Shown here: piece after piece, positions 39,069-51,645 of the stretch | Numbering within the stretch: position 1 is the first letter of the stretch | How the letters are laid out: every line of letters begins with the position of its first letter | From: Puffinus mauretanicus | Lineage: Eukaryota; Chordata; Aves; Procellariiformes; Procellariidae | Assembly: GCA_023333565.1 (NCBI GenBank) | Contig: JAJKFH010003229.1 | Coordinates: 1,090,001 to 1,154,000, forward strand | Reading direction: 5' to 3' | DNA length: 64,000 nucleotides | Made by a program: the position numbers and the translations under genes | Notes under the pieces: generated by a model | What the model saw: the letters and a program-made list of their open reading frames with translations, nothing else | What the model was told of the DNA's origin: nothing | Database searches by the model: none

Positions 39069-40548
39069 TAGAATCATAAAATCACAGAATCATTTAGGTT
39101 GGAACAGACCTTTAAGATCATTGAGTTCAACCATTAACCTAACACTGCCAAGTCCACCACTAAGACATGTCCCTAAGCACTACATCTATACATCTTTCAA
39201 TACCTCCAGGGATGGTGACTCAACCACTTCCCTGGGCAGCCTGTTCCAATGCTTGATAGCCCTTTCAGTGAAGACATTTTTCCTAATGTCCAATCTAAAC
39301 CTCACCTGGCGCAACTTGAGGACATTTTCTCTTGTCCTATCACTTGTTACTTGGGAAAAGAGACTGACACTCACCTTGCTACAACCTCCTTTGAGGTAGT
39401 TGTAGAGAGCGATAAGGTCTCCTCTCAGCCTCCTTTTCTACAGACTAAACAACCCCAGTTCCCTCAGCCACTCCTCATAAGACTTGTTCTCCAGACCCTT
39501 CACCAGCTTTGTTGCTCTTCTTTGGATGCACTCCAGCACCTCAATGTCTTTCTTGTAGTGAGCGGCCCAAAACTGAACACAGTTTTCAAGGTGCAGCCTC
39601 ACCAGTGCCCGAGTACAGGGGGACGATCGCTTCCCTACTCCTGCTGGCCACACTATTTCTGACACAAGCCAGGATGCTATTGGCCTTCTTGGCCACCTGG
39701 GCACACTGCCAGCTCACGTTCAGCTGGCTGCCAACCAGCACGCCCATGTTCTTTTCCGCCGGGCAGCTTTCCAGACACTCTTCCCCAAGCCTGTAGCGTT
39801 GCATGGGGTTGTTGTGTACCAAGTGCAGGACCTGGCACTTGGTCTTGTTGTATCTCATACAATTGGCCTCTGCCCATCGATCCAGCCTGTCGAGATCCCT
39901 CGGCAGAGCCTTTCTACTCTCAAGCAGATCAACACTCCCGCCCAACTTACTGAGGTGTCATCTGCAAACTTACTGAGGGTGCATTTGATCCCCTCATCCA
40001 GATCATTGATAAGATATTAAACAAAACTGGCCCCAATACTGAGCCCTGGGGAACACCACTTGTGACCAGCTGCCAACTGGATTTAACTCCATTCACCACA
40101 ACTCTTTGGGCCCAGCCATCCAGCCAGTTTTTTACCCAGTGAACATATACCCATCCAAGCCATGAGCAGCCAGTTTCTCCAGAAGAATGCTGTGGGAAAC
40201 GGTGTCAAATGCTTTACTAAAGTCCAGGTAAACAACATTCCCTCATCCACTAAGTGGGTCACCTTGTCATAGAAGGAGATCAAGTTAGTCAAGCAGGACC
40301 TGCCTTTCATAAACCCATGCTGATTGGGCCTGATCACCTGGTTGTCCTGTATGTGCCGCATGACGGCACTCAAGATGATCTGCTCCATAACCTTCCTTGG
40401 CACCGAGGTCAGACTGACACGCCCATAGTTCCCCGGATCCTCTTTCCGGCCCTTCTTGTAGATGGGTGTCACATTTGTTAACCTCCAGTCAACTGGGACC
40501 TCCCTGGTTAGCCAGGACTGCTGATAAATGATTGAAAGTGGCTTGGAT
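39069..40548 (-). mobile_element. CR1 LINE with recognisable reverse transcriptase, minus strand
   Basis: The left edge has GAATCATAAAATCACAGAATCA followed by the CR1 3' segment (GGTTGGAACAGACCTTTAAG). The body runs through ORF2 into the fingers region of the reverse transcriptase and stops abruptly near 40548, where the sequence becomes unique. It is about 1.5 kb, 5'-truncated in the usual CR1 way. It is the best preserved mobile element in the window, but the frame is disrupted at several points. The breaks are described under the ORF2 remnant. Confidence 0.97.
39186..40548 (-). pseudogene. Broken CR1 ORF2 reverse transcriptase remnant
   Basis: From the 5' side (high coordinates) the remnant shows KPLSIIYQQSWLT, then PIYKKGRKEDPGNY, then QHGFMKGRSCLTNLISFYDK. 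Motif A (DFSKAFDT, 40202-40224) lies in a different frame because about 10 bp appear deleted near 40238, just upstream of it. The active-site box KFADDT lies at 39954-39971 and is followed at once by an apparent 5-bp insertion (39949-39953) that shifts the frame again. Downstream are [39 protein letters not shown] and [18 protein letters not shown], the C-terminal end. The N-terminal endonuclease and ORF1 are absent. The catalytic residues are present but separated by frameshifts, so no active enzyme can be made. The indels are judged against remembered CR1 family sequence. Confidence 0.93.
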
Positions 40549-40919
40549 AAATAAGTCAAGGAGCCAAGAGAGGTGAGATCATAAAGGATTTCATCTATTT
40601 TGTTTCTGATCAAGAGAGGTAGGTTTGGAATAGAAGGGAAAAAAGGGGGTAGGGGCAATGAGGAAAGCAGTATTGAAGTAAGAAGTCAAGGATTACACGT
40701 AAATGGTATCTCTGGCCATGAAATCCAGTAGAGGACTATCTTTTTTTTTTGTCCTGGAAGATGAAAAAGCTGATGGAGGAGGGAACAGGCTGTACTGAAG
40801 GAAGTGCTGATTTCCTTCAAAAACGTTCAGCAGCAAAAGAACAAGGATGGAGGAACTGGGCACTAAGGACTGAGTCAAGGCTCAGCATCAATGGCATAGT
40901 ATCTTACAGTGAGAGGAAG

Positions 40920-41720
40920 GCATGGAAATAAAGAGAGAAAGGGAAAAGGAAAAGGTGAAGGGAATTAACATTTCTTCTACCAAAAGGATGTAAAAGCTAG
41001 TATGGGGACACTAAGGATGGTGGAAAAGTCCTGCATGTCCCCTGCTGGAGGTTTTGGAAAAACTGAGAGAAAAATAGATATAAGATGAACGAACATGCAG
41101 CTATGGCATTTTGACGGATATGCAGGCATTGGTATTATCCAGAATAAGAGTAAGAGTTGGAGAAGAGGTGAAAGTTTTCAAAATGTTACTCAACATTAAA
41201 TAAAACCTATGTATTTTGAAAAAAAGTGTCCACAGCAAGATGGACTCCCCCCATAACCAAAAATAAGGCATGGTCTGTGGAATAAGAGTCCATATTAAGA
41301 GAACTGGAGAAATAACAGTTGAAGGGGAAACTTTTTCCTTTCCTTGTGTGTGACAGTTGAGAGATGAATGTCACAGAAGATGAGCATTGTCATTCAAGAA
41401 AGAGAAGGACACATGTTATGGACAGGGGCAAAGCAATGATTACAACAAAGGCTGGAGGAATGTAGAACCTGTGGAGCTGGGTGAATGGCTAGGAAAGTGA
41501 ATGGTGATGATGGAGATAATAAAAAGGGAATATGAGCTGAGAGTGATACAATCCAATCCATGAGGTAGAAGTAAAAGTGACAATGAGCATAATATGAAAG
41601 AATTGGAGAAAAGTAAGGGAGAGAAGGAAACTCAGAAGAAAAAAATATTATGTTAGGAGAAGAGGAAGCTGGGTAATCAGCACAGGTTACTGTAATGAGG
41701 AGGGAAGTCAGAGACAATTG
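40920..41720. repeat. Purine-rich low-complexity zone
   Basis: The plus strand is enriched in A and G, with words such as AAAGAGAGAAAGG and GGAGAAAAGTAAGGG, starting a few hundred bases beyond the broken end of the CR1. Non-purine bases interrupt it often, so it is a compositional bias and not a clean microsatellite. The Ser/Phe/Pro-rich minus-strand frame at 41394-41717 is a consequence of it. Confidence 0.5.
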
Positions 41721-44700
41721 CTTGTAGTGCAGTCTTTGCTTTTCTGCTGCACTAGTATGAAGACATCATTCCCATACATTGGGCAGTGCAGTACCCCCAC
41801 AGATTTGGGCAAAGGGAACATGAATGAGGAGCAGAGTGAACACATCAGCAGACGCATATTTAGGATGATAAAGTCCTGATCTTCACAACTGGGCTGAGAT
41901 CAGAAATACGCTGAAATGCAGAAATTCACTTACAAGCACTCTTTTAGAATTACCCTTGTTCGGTGGGAATCCCCATTCAATGAACAAAAATCAACCGAGA
42001 ATTGCCAGGATGAATCACAGCAGTGGTCCAACCTGCCCTAGCCAATACTAGACATGTTAGGTTCCAGACATCTTGGGAGTAAGATCACTAAAACATATGT
42101 TGCTCTTTAAGTCACAGCCCTCATTTGCAGTTATTTCTGTATCTATTTTAATTAAAAGTCCCATCTGTGTAAGCCATGTTGCTTCATCATAACTCTAAGA
42201 TTGCAGTAAAAGCAAAGGGATACATTTATTTATAAATATATACCAAATTAATAATTCTTTTTAAATTATTGTCTGTAGTCTGGTGGCAAACTTGATTTTG
42301 ATTTTTTTTTCTCTTTGTGGGAAAAGCACAAAGGTTCACAAAAATTAACGTAAGCAAATGTCAAGAGATAAAAGAGCGAAAAAGTACAATGAATCAGTAT
42401 GACCACTGAACTGTACTCACGTGCATCAAACAGTAAAACATCTCCACCCTGGGACACAAGAAACAGCCAGGATTATCAGGAAACTTAACGGCGTGTACGT
42501 ATCCAGAGAAAATAATGGTTCTCTTATGACCACCACCTTCTCTCTCCACCTGTGATTTAGTGGCCTTAAAATACCAAAAAATGACTCATGACAAGTGTAG
42601 GTCTCAAGAAGGAAACAGACTACCAAACCAAAAATGAGATGCAAATGTCCTTTAGGTAATGGCATTTCTCAAGTGTGTGTTACAAGGCATCTAAAAAATC
42701 ATTTCTCTGTCTTCTGTGCACCACAGTGGTCTCCATGAATCCTGCAGAAATTCAGGCTCTGATCCTGCAAACAGATATACTCCACTTTAAACTTTTGAGT
42801 AGTCCTGTTAGCTTTGCTGGAATTACTCTTTGACATGAAGTCAAGCACTGTTATCAGCATTTCTATGATTAGAGAAAACAGTTTCCAAAGCTCATTAAAG
42901 TATTTGTAAAAGAAGCAGGTCGCTGAGTAGGATTCTGCCAGGGTACTAGGAATGAAAGTGAGATGTAGGCCACAAACAACTTAATGTCATGTTGAGGAGT
43001 ACTCCATAAACACTGAATGTTGCTGAAATACCTCATATTTTATCTGGACATGCTCCTGGAATAAAAGAATTTGAAGTGTATTTGAGGAATTAAAAAGGAA
43101 CTAACAAAAAAAAGTCATGAGAACACAGACAAGCAAGTATCATTACTTTCACTACTCTCAATGCTTCACAAAAAGAGAATAGATGCACTCTTTTCTGACA
43201 TATTAAACAGATCATTTCCCACTTCTGTGTGTACAATCATTCACGCTTCTGTTCTGCCAGGAAATACCGGAGGTTTAAGTCTCTGGTCATGCCTTACAAT
43301 TTGCCTGCATACAGAACTGCCCAGTGAGTAGTAAGAAGTATGCTTTAAAAACTGCTTTGGTTAAACCACTGTGAACACACACTGGGAACCCAGCGGGGGC
43401 AAATGGGGTGTTATGCTAGAAACATAAAGTCTGCTTTAAGTAAAATATGAGTATAACCATTATATTTTCCAAAAGACAATTCTTAAATTACACATTGCTC
43501 ATCCCACAACACCACAGTCTCTATTTAGATCAGTATTGTTTTGGAGGCCCTAAGTCAACACAATGAAATATCATGGGCCTATAGCCCCAGCAAAAATGAA
43601 GGGAAGGCATCACTTTGTCCTCTGTGAGAGCAGAAGGCAAGTTTGGGAGCTCACCTCTCCCCTGTGGTTGGTAAGAACCCTGAGTAATTTCGTGTGAGTA
43701 CATGAAGTTTCAGGACGGAAGGTGTAAAAGTGACAAAAGTTTTAGATTTTCCTTTATCAAACAAACCCCACACCAATTTGTTTAATGAGATTTTCAGCTT
43801 AAAATGACTGCAGGCCACTACAAAAAACAGATTCATTTCTTGAACAGAAACATGGAGAAGGGACATTTGTGTAAGACTCCATATTCTTGCAACTCAAAAT
43901 AGTTTGTCATTCTGGGAGCTGATTTTCAATTTTGAATAAAAGATATTACTCAAGTGTCAAGTTTAATTAAAAAAAAAAACCCAAACAGATGAGGTTTTCT
44001 ACTTCAAATAGAGAAATCTGTTTCCAAATCGCTTATCTAGCTGTTGAGTCATTGGCTAATCAAAAATAAGTAATAATTGCGTGTAAGAAAAAATAAGGTT
44101 ACACAAGACTTCCTGTTGAGTTTAACAGTATGTTTTCACGATGTCTAAGTGCATATATCTTACAAAGGTATGTATATGGTATATATTTCTTTATTCTTAG
44201 AAATATTTCGGATTTTCTGTCTTCATACCTTGGATCCAGCTTTCGCTCAAGTAAATTCACACTGAAGCAAGTGGGAATCTTCCATAGATACAACATTAGG
44301 ATATATATGTGGGACCAGCATGAATAAAGTCATTAATTCCCTCCAGTGAATCTTTATTAATTTTACATAATATTCAGGCAAAATAAATACTTGCTATTTC
44401 TATGGCACATGCCCTATGGGCTTCAGTATTAAGAACACAAGACTTTAGTTAATATGTGTTTGAATAAGAAACTACATTTAAGAATCCATTCAACTAATGA
44501 GGTTACAATTATTTGTTGTTAATACCACATTATATCCTGCAAGAAAATTGGCTTCCTATTCCATCAGTGTTCCATCTAATTATATATTCCAGATGATATT
44601 ATAGCATTTGCTTCTATTTAACTTTATTTTATATATTTTCTAAGCAAATCTGCTCCAGCTGAAAACTCTGGAACACTTGTACTGCTTTTAAAAAATCAGT

Positions 44701-46883
44701 GGGAACCTGTCCACCATCCAGAAAATTTTATTGTTGTGTTTTTAAATTAAATATTACACCCGTGTTTGATATTTAATTGACAAATTCACTTACCTAGTAC
44801 CCTACTCCCCAGAAGGAACTGAGCATCCCAAATTTACAGTAAAGCCATGATATAATTGACTGGAACATCTTTCATTTTCATTGAGCTTAAATACAAAATC
44901 CTCTCACTGCACCAAGCCCTGTCAGTCACCCTGCTCCCCAAGTTTTGCTGAAATCCAAGTAAGACCTTTTTTTTTTAAAATAATTACTCTTTTTTCCCCT
45001 GTGCATGTGCATGTCTCAGAAGTCAGTCAGAATATAGTAATCTTATTTCACATTGCAAATATTGTGGTTAAAACACAGTCCTCTTTTGAAAAATCTGACA
45101 AATTAAGTGGCATTTCCTGTTTGAAAGAGGGGAGCAACAGAATTTTTCAGGAGCGTGCAATGCTGGTGACATTCAAGTGAGGCAACTCTTTTCACGGCAC
45201 AGCGCTCTGAGCCTAGCATATGGGGTAACGCTAGTCTACAGTTCAGAATGTAAGAAAAAGTGTTCCCTGCACTCAAAATAATACAAATGTGTTCATGCAG
45301 ACATTCAAATCAAGTATCACCAGGTTCACGAATGTATTCAGTTCTCCCGCAAAAACCTCATTTGCTGCCATATCAGAAACATCCAGGCAGCCAAAATCTT
45401 GTGTGGTCAAGCAGCTTGCATTGTTGCTGAAGCTGATGTCTGTGGAGCACTGTTCAGGTGACACCCTCCTTTGGGTGGGTGAAAACTTTTGCCTTACCTG
45501 TTTACCAGGAGGTAGGAATGCAACATTCCAGTAGGTCCTTAGATGCACATCTAAATAAAGGTGTAAAGTGCACTTCTGCAAAGCTGTGACTAGATTCCTC
45601 CCCTATCAGCCCTTTTTACTCTGTGGCTTTGCTAGATCAGGGGAGCAGACAAGTAGCCAGTAAATCCAGCCTACTAACTTTAAACAGAACTGATCATCTG
45701 AACATGACAAGCCTTTAAGAACTCAAAAATGGTTATCAAAATTTGGACTTCTGCATATAAATATACACAGAAAGCTTTCATGTTTAGATCAAGATAAATT
45801 TTCTTACATTGCACTCCATAAATAAGAAACACATCAGTTAGCATGGCCACTGCCTGACAAGAATGCCCTCACAGTGCCAGAAGATGTCCAGCCTCTCTCC
45901 TTATTTACAGTCTTTGGCAAATAGAGATCATTACAGGTACATTTAGTCAGATGATGTATTTGAACCCGTTGTAAGTAAAACTGCAAATTGATAAATTCCA
46001 TTTAGTAGCTTTGATTAATGGATTTCAGATGTTTTCTCCTGAGATTTTTATTTTTTAATCATGGAATCTTATAGCCGTATTCGGATCATGTCACAGTAAA
46101 TTCAAGTATTCATCTGCAACATCATATGTTAAAAATAAAGCCAAATAAAAATTGAAACAGCAATTTTGTAAAGTAAATACACACCCTAAATCTTGTAGAA
46201 TAAGTCCACGAAAACTTTGCAATTAATGTTGATAATCAGGACTGGATCTCGATCACTATAGCTATATAACCCCCTCTTTGAGAAGGGGTTAGTGCTGAGG
46301 TTAGTGCGCTTCACTGTGCTTTTCTGGTTAACTTTTGACCTGGCCTGGGCTCTGTCAATAGGATTCACCTGAAGAAATATAGTCTCTAGCATAAGTAGAC
46401 CTCAGCATCTGAGATAGAAGTATAGATTTTCTGTATGGTTATGGAGATAAATAGCTCTTCTAGGGTACAAAACATCTCCATCTAAAGCAGGAATCTAAAA
46501 CAGGCCGGATTAACTGTGTCCAAAAAAGTCTGTTTCTTCCCATTTACATACCTTGCAGAGAATCCAGGGTAACTAACACAGACACAGAGGTCAATACCGT
46601 CAAAGTCCATCTTACATAAGATGAATCCCCTGTCAAAGGTCTAAACCTGCTTGCATTCAAGCCCAAAGGGACTTCAGAATTGCCCTCCTCCTGTAGAATG
46701 ACCTGAGTCCATTAAAATGATTGTCCCTGGAACATCCCTGGCAACAAAGGATTCCACTAACAGACTTGTTCACCTGCACATGCAGCAAGTCTCGAGCAAG
46801 GACTGACCTTTCCCATGCATTGAAACCTCCTCAGTTCTAGTTTTCATATGAAATAGTTATACCCTGCCCTACACCTGGCATCT

Positions 46884-46911
46884 CTGATCGGGATTTTTAA
46901 GTATCGATCAG
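46884..46911. repeat. 7-bp inverted repeat with GATCG arms
   Basis: CTGATCG (46884-46890) and CGATCAG (46905-46911) are perfect reverse complements, 14 bases apart. They form a CpG-containing pair in CpG-poor DNA. The right part (TATCGATCAG) resembles a ONECUT or CUX-type ATCGAT site. Function is not established. Confidence 0.5.
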
Positions 46912-49900
46912 CCTGTGCTGGCAACATCTGGAAATCTGGTAGGTCACCACCTGCAGCAGCAGGGCAAATAAATTACTATAAAAATTAGTATCAATCACCT
47001 AAACCAGTAAAATTAGGTCAGCAGTAAACATAAGATAAAGCCATCCACCTGTAGTATGACACACAGGAGATAAAAATATATGTACCTTGACAAGCTGGTT
47101 TTCAGAATTCTTTTTTGAATGTCTGTTTTTTTCTAAGGTAAAGCATCCAAGGGCCCAGGCAACAAATGTTATGCACAAAATTCTATGCAATATGATAAAT
47201 GGTGTTTCTGTAAGTAAATGAACACACATCTTTATACAGGAATTAAATAAAATCTAAAACAAGAATGACTGTGTATGTTTATGAATAAGTGAAAGTACAC
47301 AAAGTAAGGCATATGTAAACTTATCTTGTGTTACATGAATCATTCTTGACATACAACTATAACGGCAGCCTTCATTAGAAAGGGGAACAGCAAAAACTTC
47401 TAAGAAATGAAGTAGGAATGCTTCCTAACGTTCAGTGGTTTGGCATTCTTTGTTAAGAAGGTGAAGAAAGCATAAACAGAGCCTGCATGCATTTCATGAC
47501 TCACTTCAGAAATTAAGAGTTTTGCACATGAAGCTATGTCATTTGGAAAAGAGGATATGATACATATGCGGTGGGCATGAAAATACTAGATACATTTCTT
47601 GTTGTTAGTTGCGGGCTCTGCTTTATAAATGCTCATCTTTCAAAGGATGACATTTCAGAGAAACAGGTAGTATTTGATTCCTGAAGGTTTTCATTTTATG
47701 CTAGAGTATAGATACATCCTATAGAAAGGAAGTTATCATTGGAGTTTTAGGGACTCAGGAAATAAGAGTGTCTGTGTGGTGTAACCGTGTATGTCTTCTT
47801 GGATCATAAATTAATTGACAAATCTACTGATCCTCCAGCTGATGTTTTCTTATCTTTCCTGAAAATTGTTCATAGATACGTTTAGTATTCTGAGAAGTGC
47901 CCATATGGCACGCAGTCATCTGGTGGCCTACTGCAAACACTGCCACGGGCTGGGGCGGAGAGGGGAGGGATATATCCACACGTGTACACACTTATAACGA
48001 TCTTATTCAAACCTCCAACGGCAGACTGAGCTACATCTTTATAGTGAAAGTCCTAGAAGAAATGGACCGTTGTTTGCAACCAGCTTCCTCATCCTAAATT
48101 AACTTCCCTCAGGTTGCGGGGTTTTACAGGTACTGGTCTGTCTCATCTCCTCCAACTAGGTCATCCCTTTTCATCTCACCAGCACTGCTTTGGCAGAAAA
48201 CTTGCTAGCCAGATGGGTGCTGTTGTGCAAGCTGAAAAGAACTGGAAAAATATGAACTGGTCTTTCAACCTCTTGGATAAATTTGCTACTTTGAGATCCC
48301 CTAAGACATGGAAGTGTCATTGCAAAATGGTTTCTTTCATTGAGAAATATTTTTGAAAATCTTTTTTCAGTTTTGGAACATTGGAAACATGACTGATTAT
48401 TCATAGCAGTTTATCTCTTTGTGAGCATCAACATAGTTGCTTGATGTTTTAAATGATTAGAAGGGAATATTTCCCTCCTAAGTTTCACTTTGTGCTCAGT
48501 TGTCAAATACTGCTAAAGTGGAGCTAAAGTGACAGAGGGAAATGTTTTGGCTGATGTCGAATCTTCCTTGCTCTACTCTGCCACCTCTTCTTCCTGCGGG
48601 ATAGGAGAATGCAGGGAAAGGGAGGACAAGCTGAAAGAATGAAGTCTTGGCTACGTTTTGCTGGGCAGAGTGCAGCACTGAAGTGTTGGAGTACTAGGTG
48701 CTTTTCTTAGCAAACCCAGGCTCAAGGATTCTGCACTAACATCATAATTCCAGTTTTCACTCAGGGAAGCTTGCAAGCCCTCACAGTTGCACACAAACAC
48801 GCTGAAAACATGATCCTAAAATGCAGAACACACAAAGGAACAGGAAAACCTGTTGTAGCACTTCTAAATCAGTGTGCTGGTATTTTGCTTCTGACTTCAG
48901 GTCTTTGCACTTGGAGACGTCACATAGAGTTGGTAAAGAATCCTGCAACATAGTGCAATTTTATGATGACCATAAGCCTCTTGGAAACATTTCTGTTTCA
49001 AGACTTTCACTAAATAGCGAGCAGCATTCCCCCTGGTTTCCTGCCAGCTCATCTCTCCGCTGTGAGCTCCGGTCACTGAGGCCTGTGGCCCCAGAGTACC
49101 GCTTCCCTCCCACTAGGACTGCCTCAGGACCAAACTGCCCCAAATTAAAGTAGGACTTTTAGGATGCCTCGGCAAAAACTCCAGCAGTTCTGGAGGGCAG
49201 GAGAACCTTGGTCGCAGAGGATTTTCACATTCCCTGCTATGCAGAGATGTATGGAGTTTTTGCGGAAGCAGGACTTTCTCTGGCTCCTGGGCTTTGCACT
49301 TCCTAGCAGGGACGTGCCTTGAAGGGCTTTCCAACCACCCCTGTGTGCCAGAGACCCCCTGGGAGTCCAAATGCCTACCCACAGTCTGCCAGCTGCTGGG
49401 AGCAGCCCCCGATAGCCCAGACCTCCAACTGCATTGCACTTGCCGAATCTCACCTCCAGCTTCACTTTGCAGGGGGGCACCGTGTGTGCCCGTGTTAGCC
49501 ACGCTCGGGCTGATGGGTGAGCTTGAAAGTATAACGGATCGTTCACAGAACCAAGACCTACACGGATACAGATGTACTCTGCTGCAGTGTCACACTGTTA
49601 GCCAGTTAGGTATAATGCTACTTCCCTGTTCATGTCCTTGCTGTTGAGTCAGGCTCTGGTCTGGGGTATTTTTCTTTGTTTTTCTCCAGTTCCGGAAATA
49701 TAGGAGGAAGAGATGGTCCAGATCCTACAGTTAACAGACACAAGTGTAATCTTATTTAACCCAACAACAGAACTGGCCATGTGAGGAAGTGCTCCTCACC
49801 TGAGCAAAACCACAGGGTATCCAGTCCTCAGTGCTACCACGTCCCTCTTTAAAAACAGAGCACGCTGTTACAGATGATACAGCTGTAACTTTTTCTCAGT

Positions 49901-50103
49901 GCAGGATTGTGTTGCTTCCTTTTGAACAAGACATATATTCCTTCATTCTTCCCTCTGACGGAGAAGAAATCAGTTGCGGCTGTGACTCAAAGTAAAACTA
50001 TTGGCCCCACTGAAGACCACAGCCTCTCCTTTGAAGGTTATGTTAGATGTGACTTAATAACATGATTTTTAGGCACATAGTTACATTGTTACTGCTGCTG
50101 CTG

Positions 50104-50149
50104 TTATTAATAAACCTTATTGACATTTATTAATAAACCTTACTGACAT
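50104..50149. repeat. Two-copy 23-bp tandem duplication after a CTG run
   Basis: Two adjacent 23-bp units (50104-50126 and 50127-50149), beginning TTATTAATAAACCTTA, differ at one base. A short CTG trinucleotide run (four units) lies immediately upstream. The duplication looks recent because the units are nearly identical. Confidence 0.85.
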
Positions 50150-51551
50150 TTAGAGAGAAAATGCAATTGTGTAATCATGCTTAAAATATGTTTAGCAGAT
50201 TTATATTTATAAAGTTATTCAGTTTTCCTAGGAACATACAAGAGCATAGAAGACATCCAAACATGTAATTTTTCATTCAACATCTCTCTCTGTGACATAA
50301 TGATACTTATTACCATATTACCAGACAATCTTTTTTCTTTTTTTAATGTCATGCCTCTGTAGTAACAACCATTGTTGTCATTAAGGGGATTCTGGGAAGG
50401 AAATATTCATCACTGAAAAAAGCACAAAATCCCATGTACTTTACAGAAAGAAAGATCATTGATTGGAGACTGACTTCTTCAGAAATTTCTGAACGTGTGC
50501 GTAGCTTGTAAAAATTCCCCACCCACATTATTCTTTTTGAAGCACACTCTCATAGAGCTGCTCCTTCCATTTCTTGCCATAAAACTGTCAGCTGAGTGTT
50601 TCATGTTGTGATACAGCTCTCTATGTTACAGGAAACCGACCTAAGTAGTTTTCCTGTGAGTACAAAAGAAGCAGATAAAGTCCATTAACCCTTTCAATAC
50701 ATGATATATTTACACACTTGTAACCTTGCAGGTCTTGGAACAAAGAAAAACAGTCTCAATGGGAAACAGCAATGGTTGTTGCAGGGAGGGTTTTTTTCTT
50801 TAAGAACCTTTTTTCTACTCATTGGGTAATTTTTTTTCTTTATCCACAAAAGATATTTGTGGGTGATTTCAGGAGTGGCCCTTCTTTACAACATTGCTGT
50901 TTCTAACAACTGCAAAATAATGCTTTTCATACTAAACATTAGCATACTCTCTCAGCGTGGAAAATAAAAATTTGTTTTTCTTCTTGATTTGACAGCCTGG
51001 TATGTGGCTGAAACAGAGCTGTGCCATGAGCTCAGATCCAGCTCTAAATTTTCAACGTGTGGTAGAGATTTCTGATTTAGTTCTTGCTGAAACCTCTTGC
51101 TGGATTGGCAGAATGATGTGCCGACTGCAGGAGGTTAGGAGCTTTGAATAAGGCTATACAAATTCGTAATCCTTATCTAAATTTCTGTAGACATCCAGAC
51201 AAAGTCTGGAACTGGAGTAAGGATATGTTGCACTGTGGAATTCTTAATAATTCTTAATGTCCCGCAGATGATGGATTATCAAAACACCCCCTCAGTTAAA
51301 AGCATCCTAACATTTTACATGAATAGAATTTACTTTGCAGTCTAAACTGGAGAAGACGGCACAGAGGCCCTCAGCTTAAACCATAATAAGAGGTGTGCAA
51401 GGATCTTAAACTCAAGATCCAAAATCCCAAATGCGTACCATTAACTCCATTTATCAGAAATTTTTGTCTACTGCCTATGAATTTTGCATTCTTCTCCAAG
51501 AAATCCTGTATCTGTGCTGTATTCTACAGTGAGCTGAATTCTGCTGTCAGA

Positions 51552-51645
51552 ACCACTGAATAATATCAGGTTGGAAGGAACTTTATGCTACAAGACCACC
51601 TTATCTCACTGTATCTGACTATACTGCAAAGCAATTAAACAAAAT
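51552..51645 (-). mobile_element. Possible old CR1 3' tail fragment
   Basis: GAATAATATCAGGTTGGAAGG followed by AACTTTATGCTACAAGACCACC resembles the CR1 3' end in reverse complement, as in the other copies of this window. Beyond about 50 bp the match fades. A chance match to the short GGTTGGAAGG motif is possible, so this is a weak call with an uncertain right boundary. Confidence 0.4.

Larger units (their letters stand above)
40549..51551. other. Long unique non-coding stretch
   Basis: No gene was recognised in about 11 kb. Open frames are short. A GC-richer patch at about 49.0-49.5 kb has overlapping frames up to 133 codons on the minus strand, with no recognisable domain. A purine-rich zone, a 7-bp inverted repeat and a two-copy tandem duplication are listed separately. 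Confidence 0.55.

Noticed and set aside
39186..40658. Overlapping plus-strand frames opposite the CR1 reverse transcriptase
   Set aside because: They are reverse-complement shadows of LINE coding sequence and have no independent features.
49113..49546. Two overlapping minus-strand frames of about 130 codons in a GC-richer patch
   Set aside because: No domain is recognisable, both frames are open at once, and frames also open on the plus strand, which points to composition, not coding.
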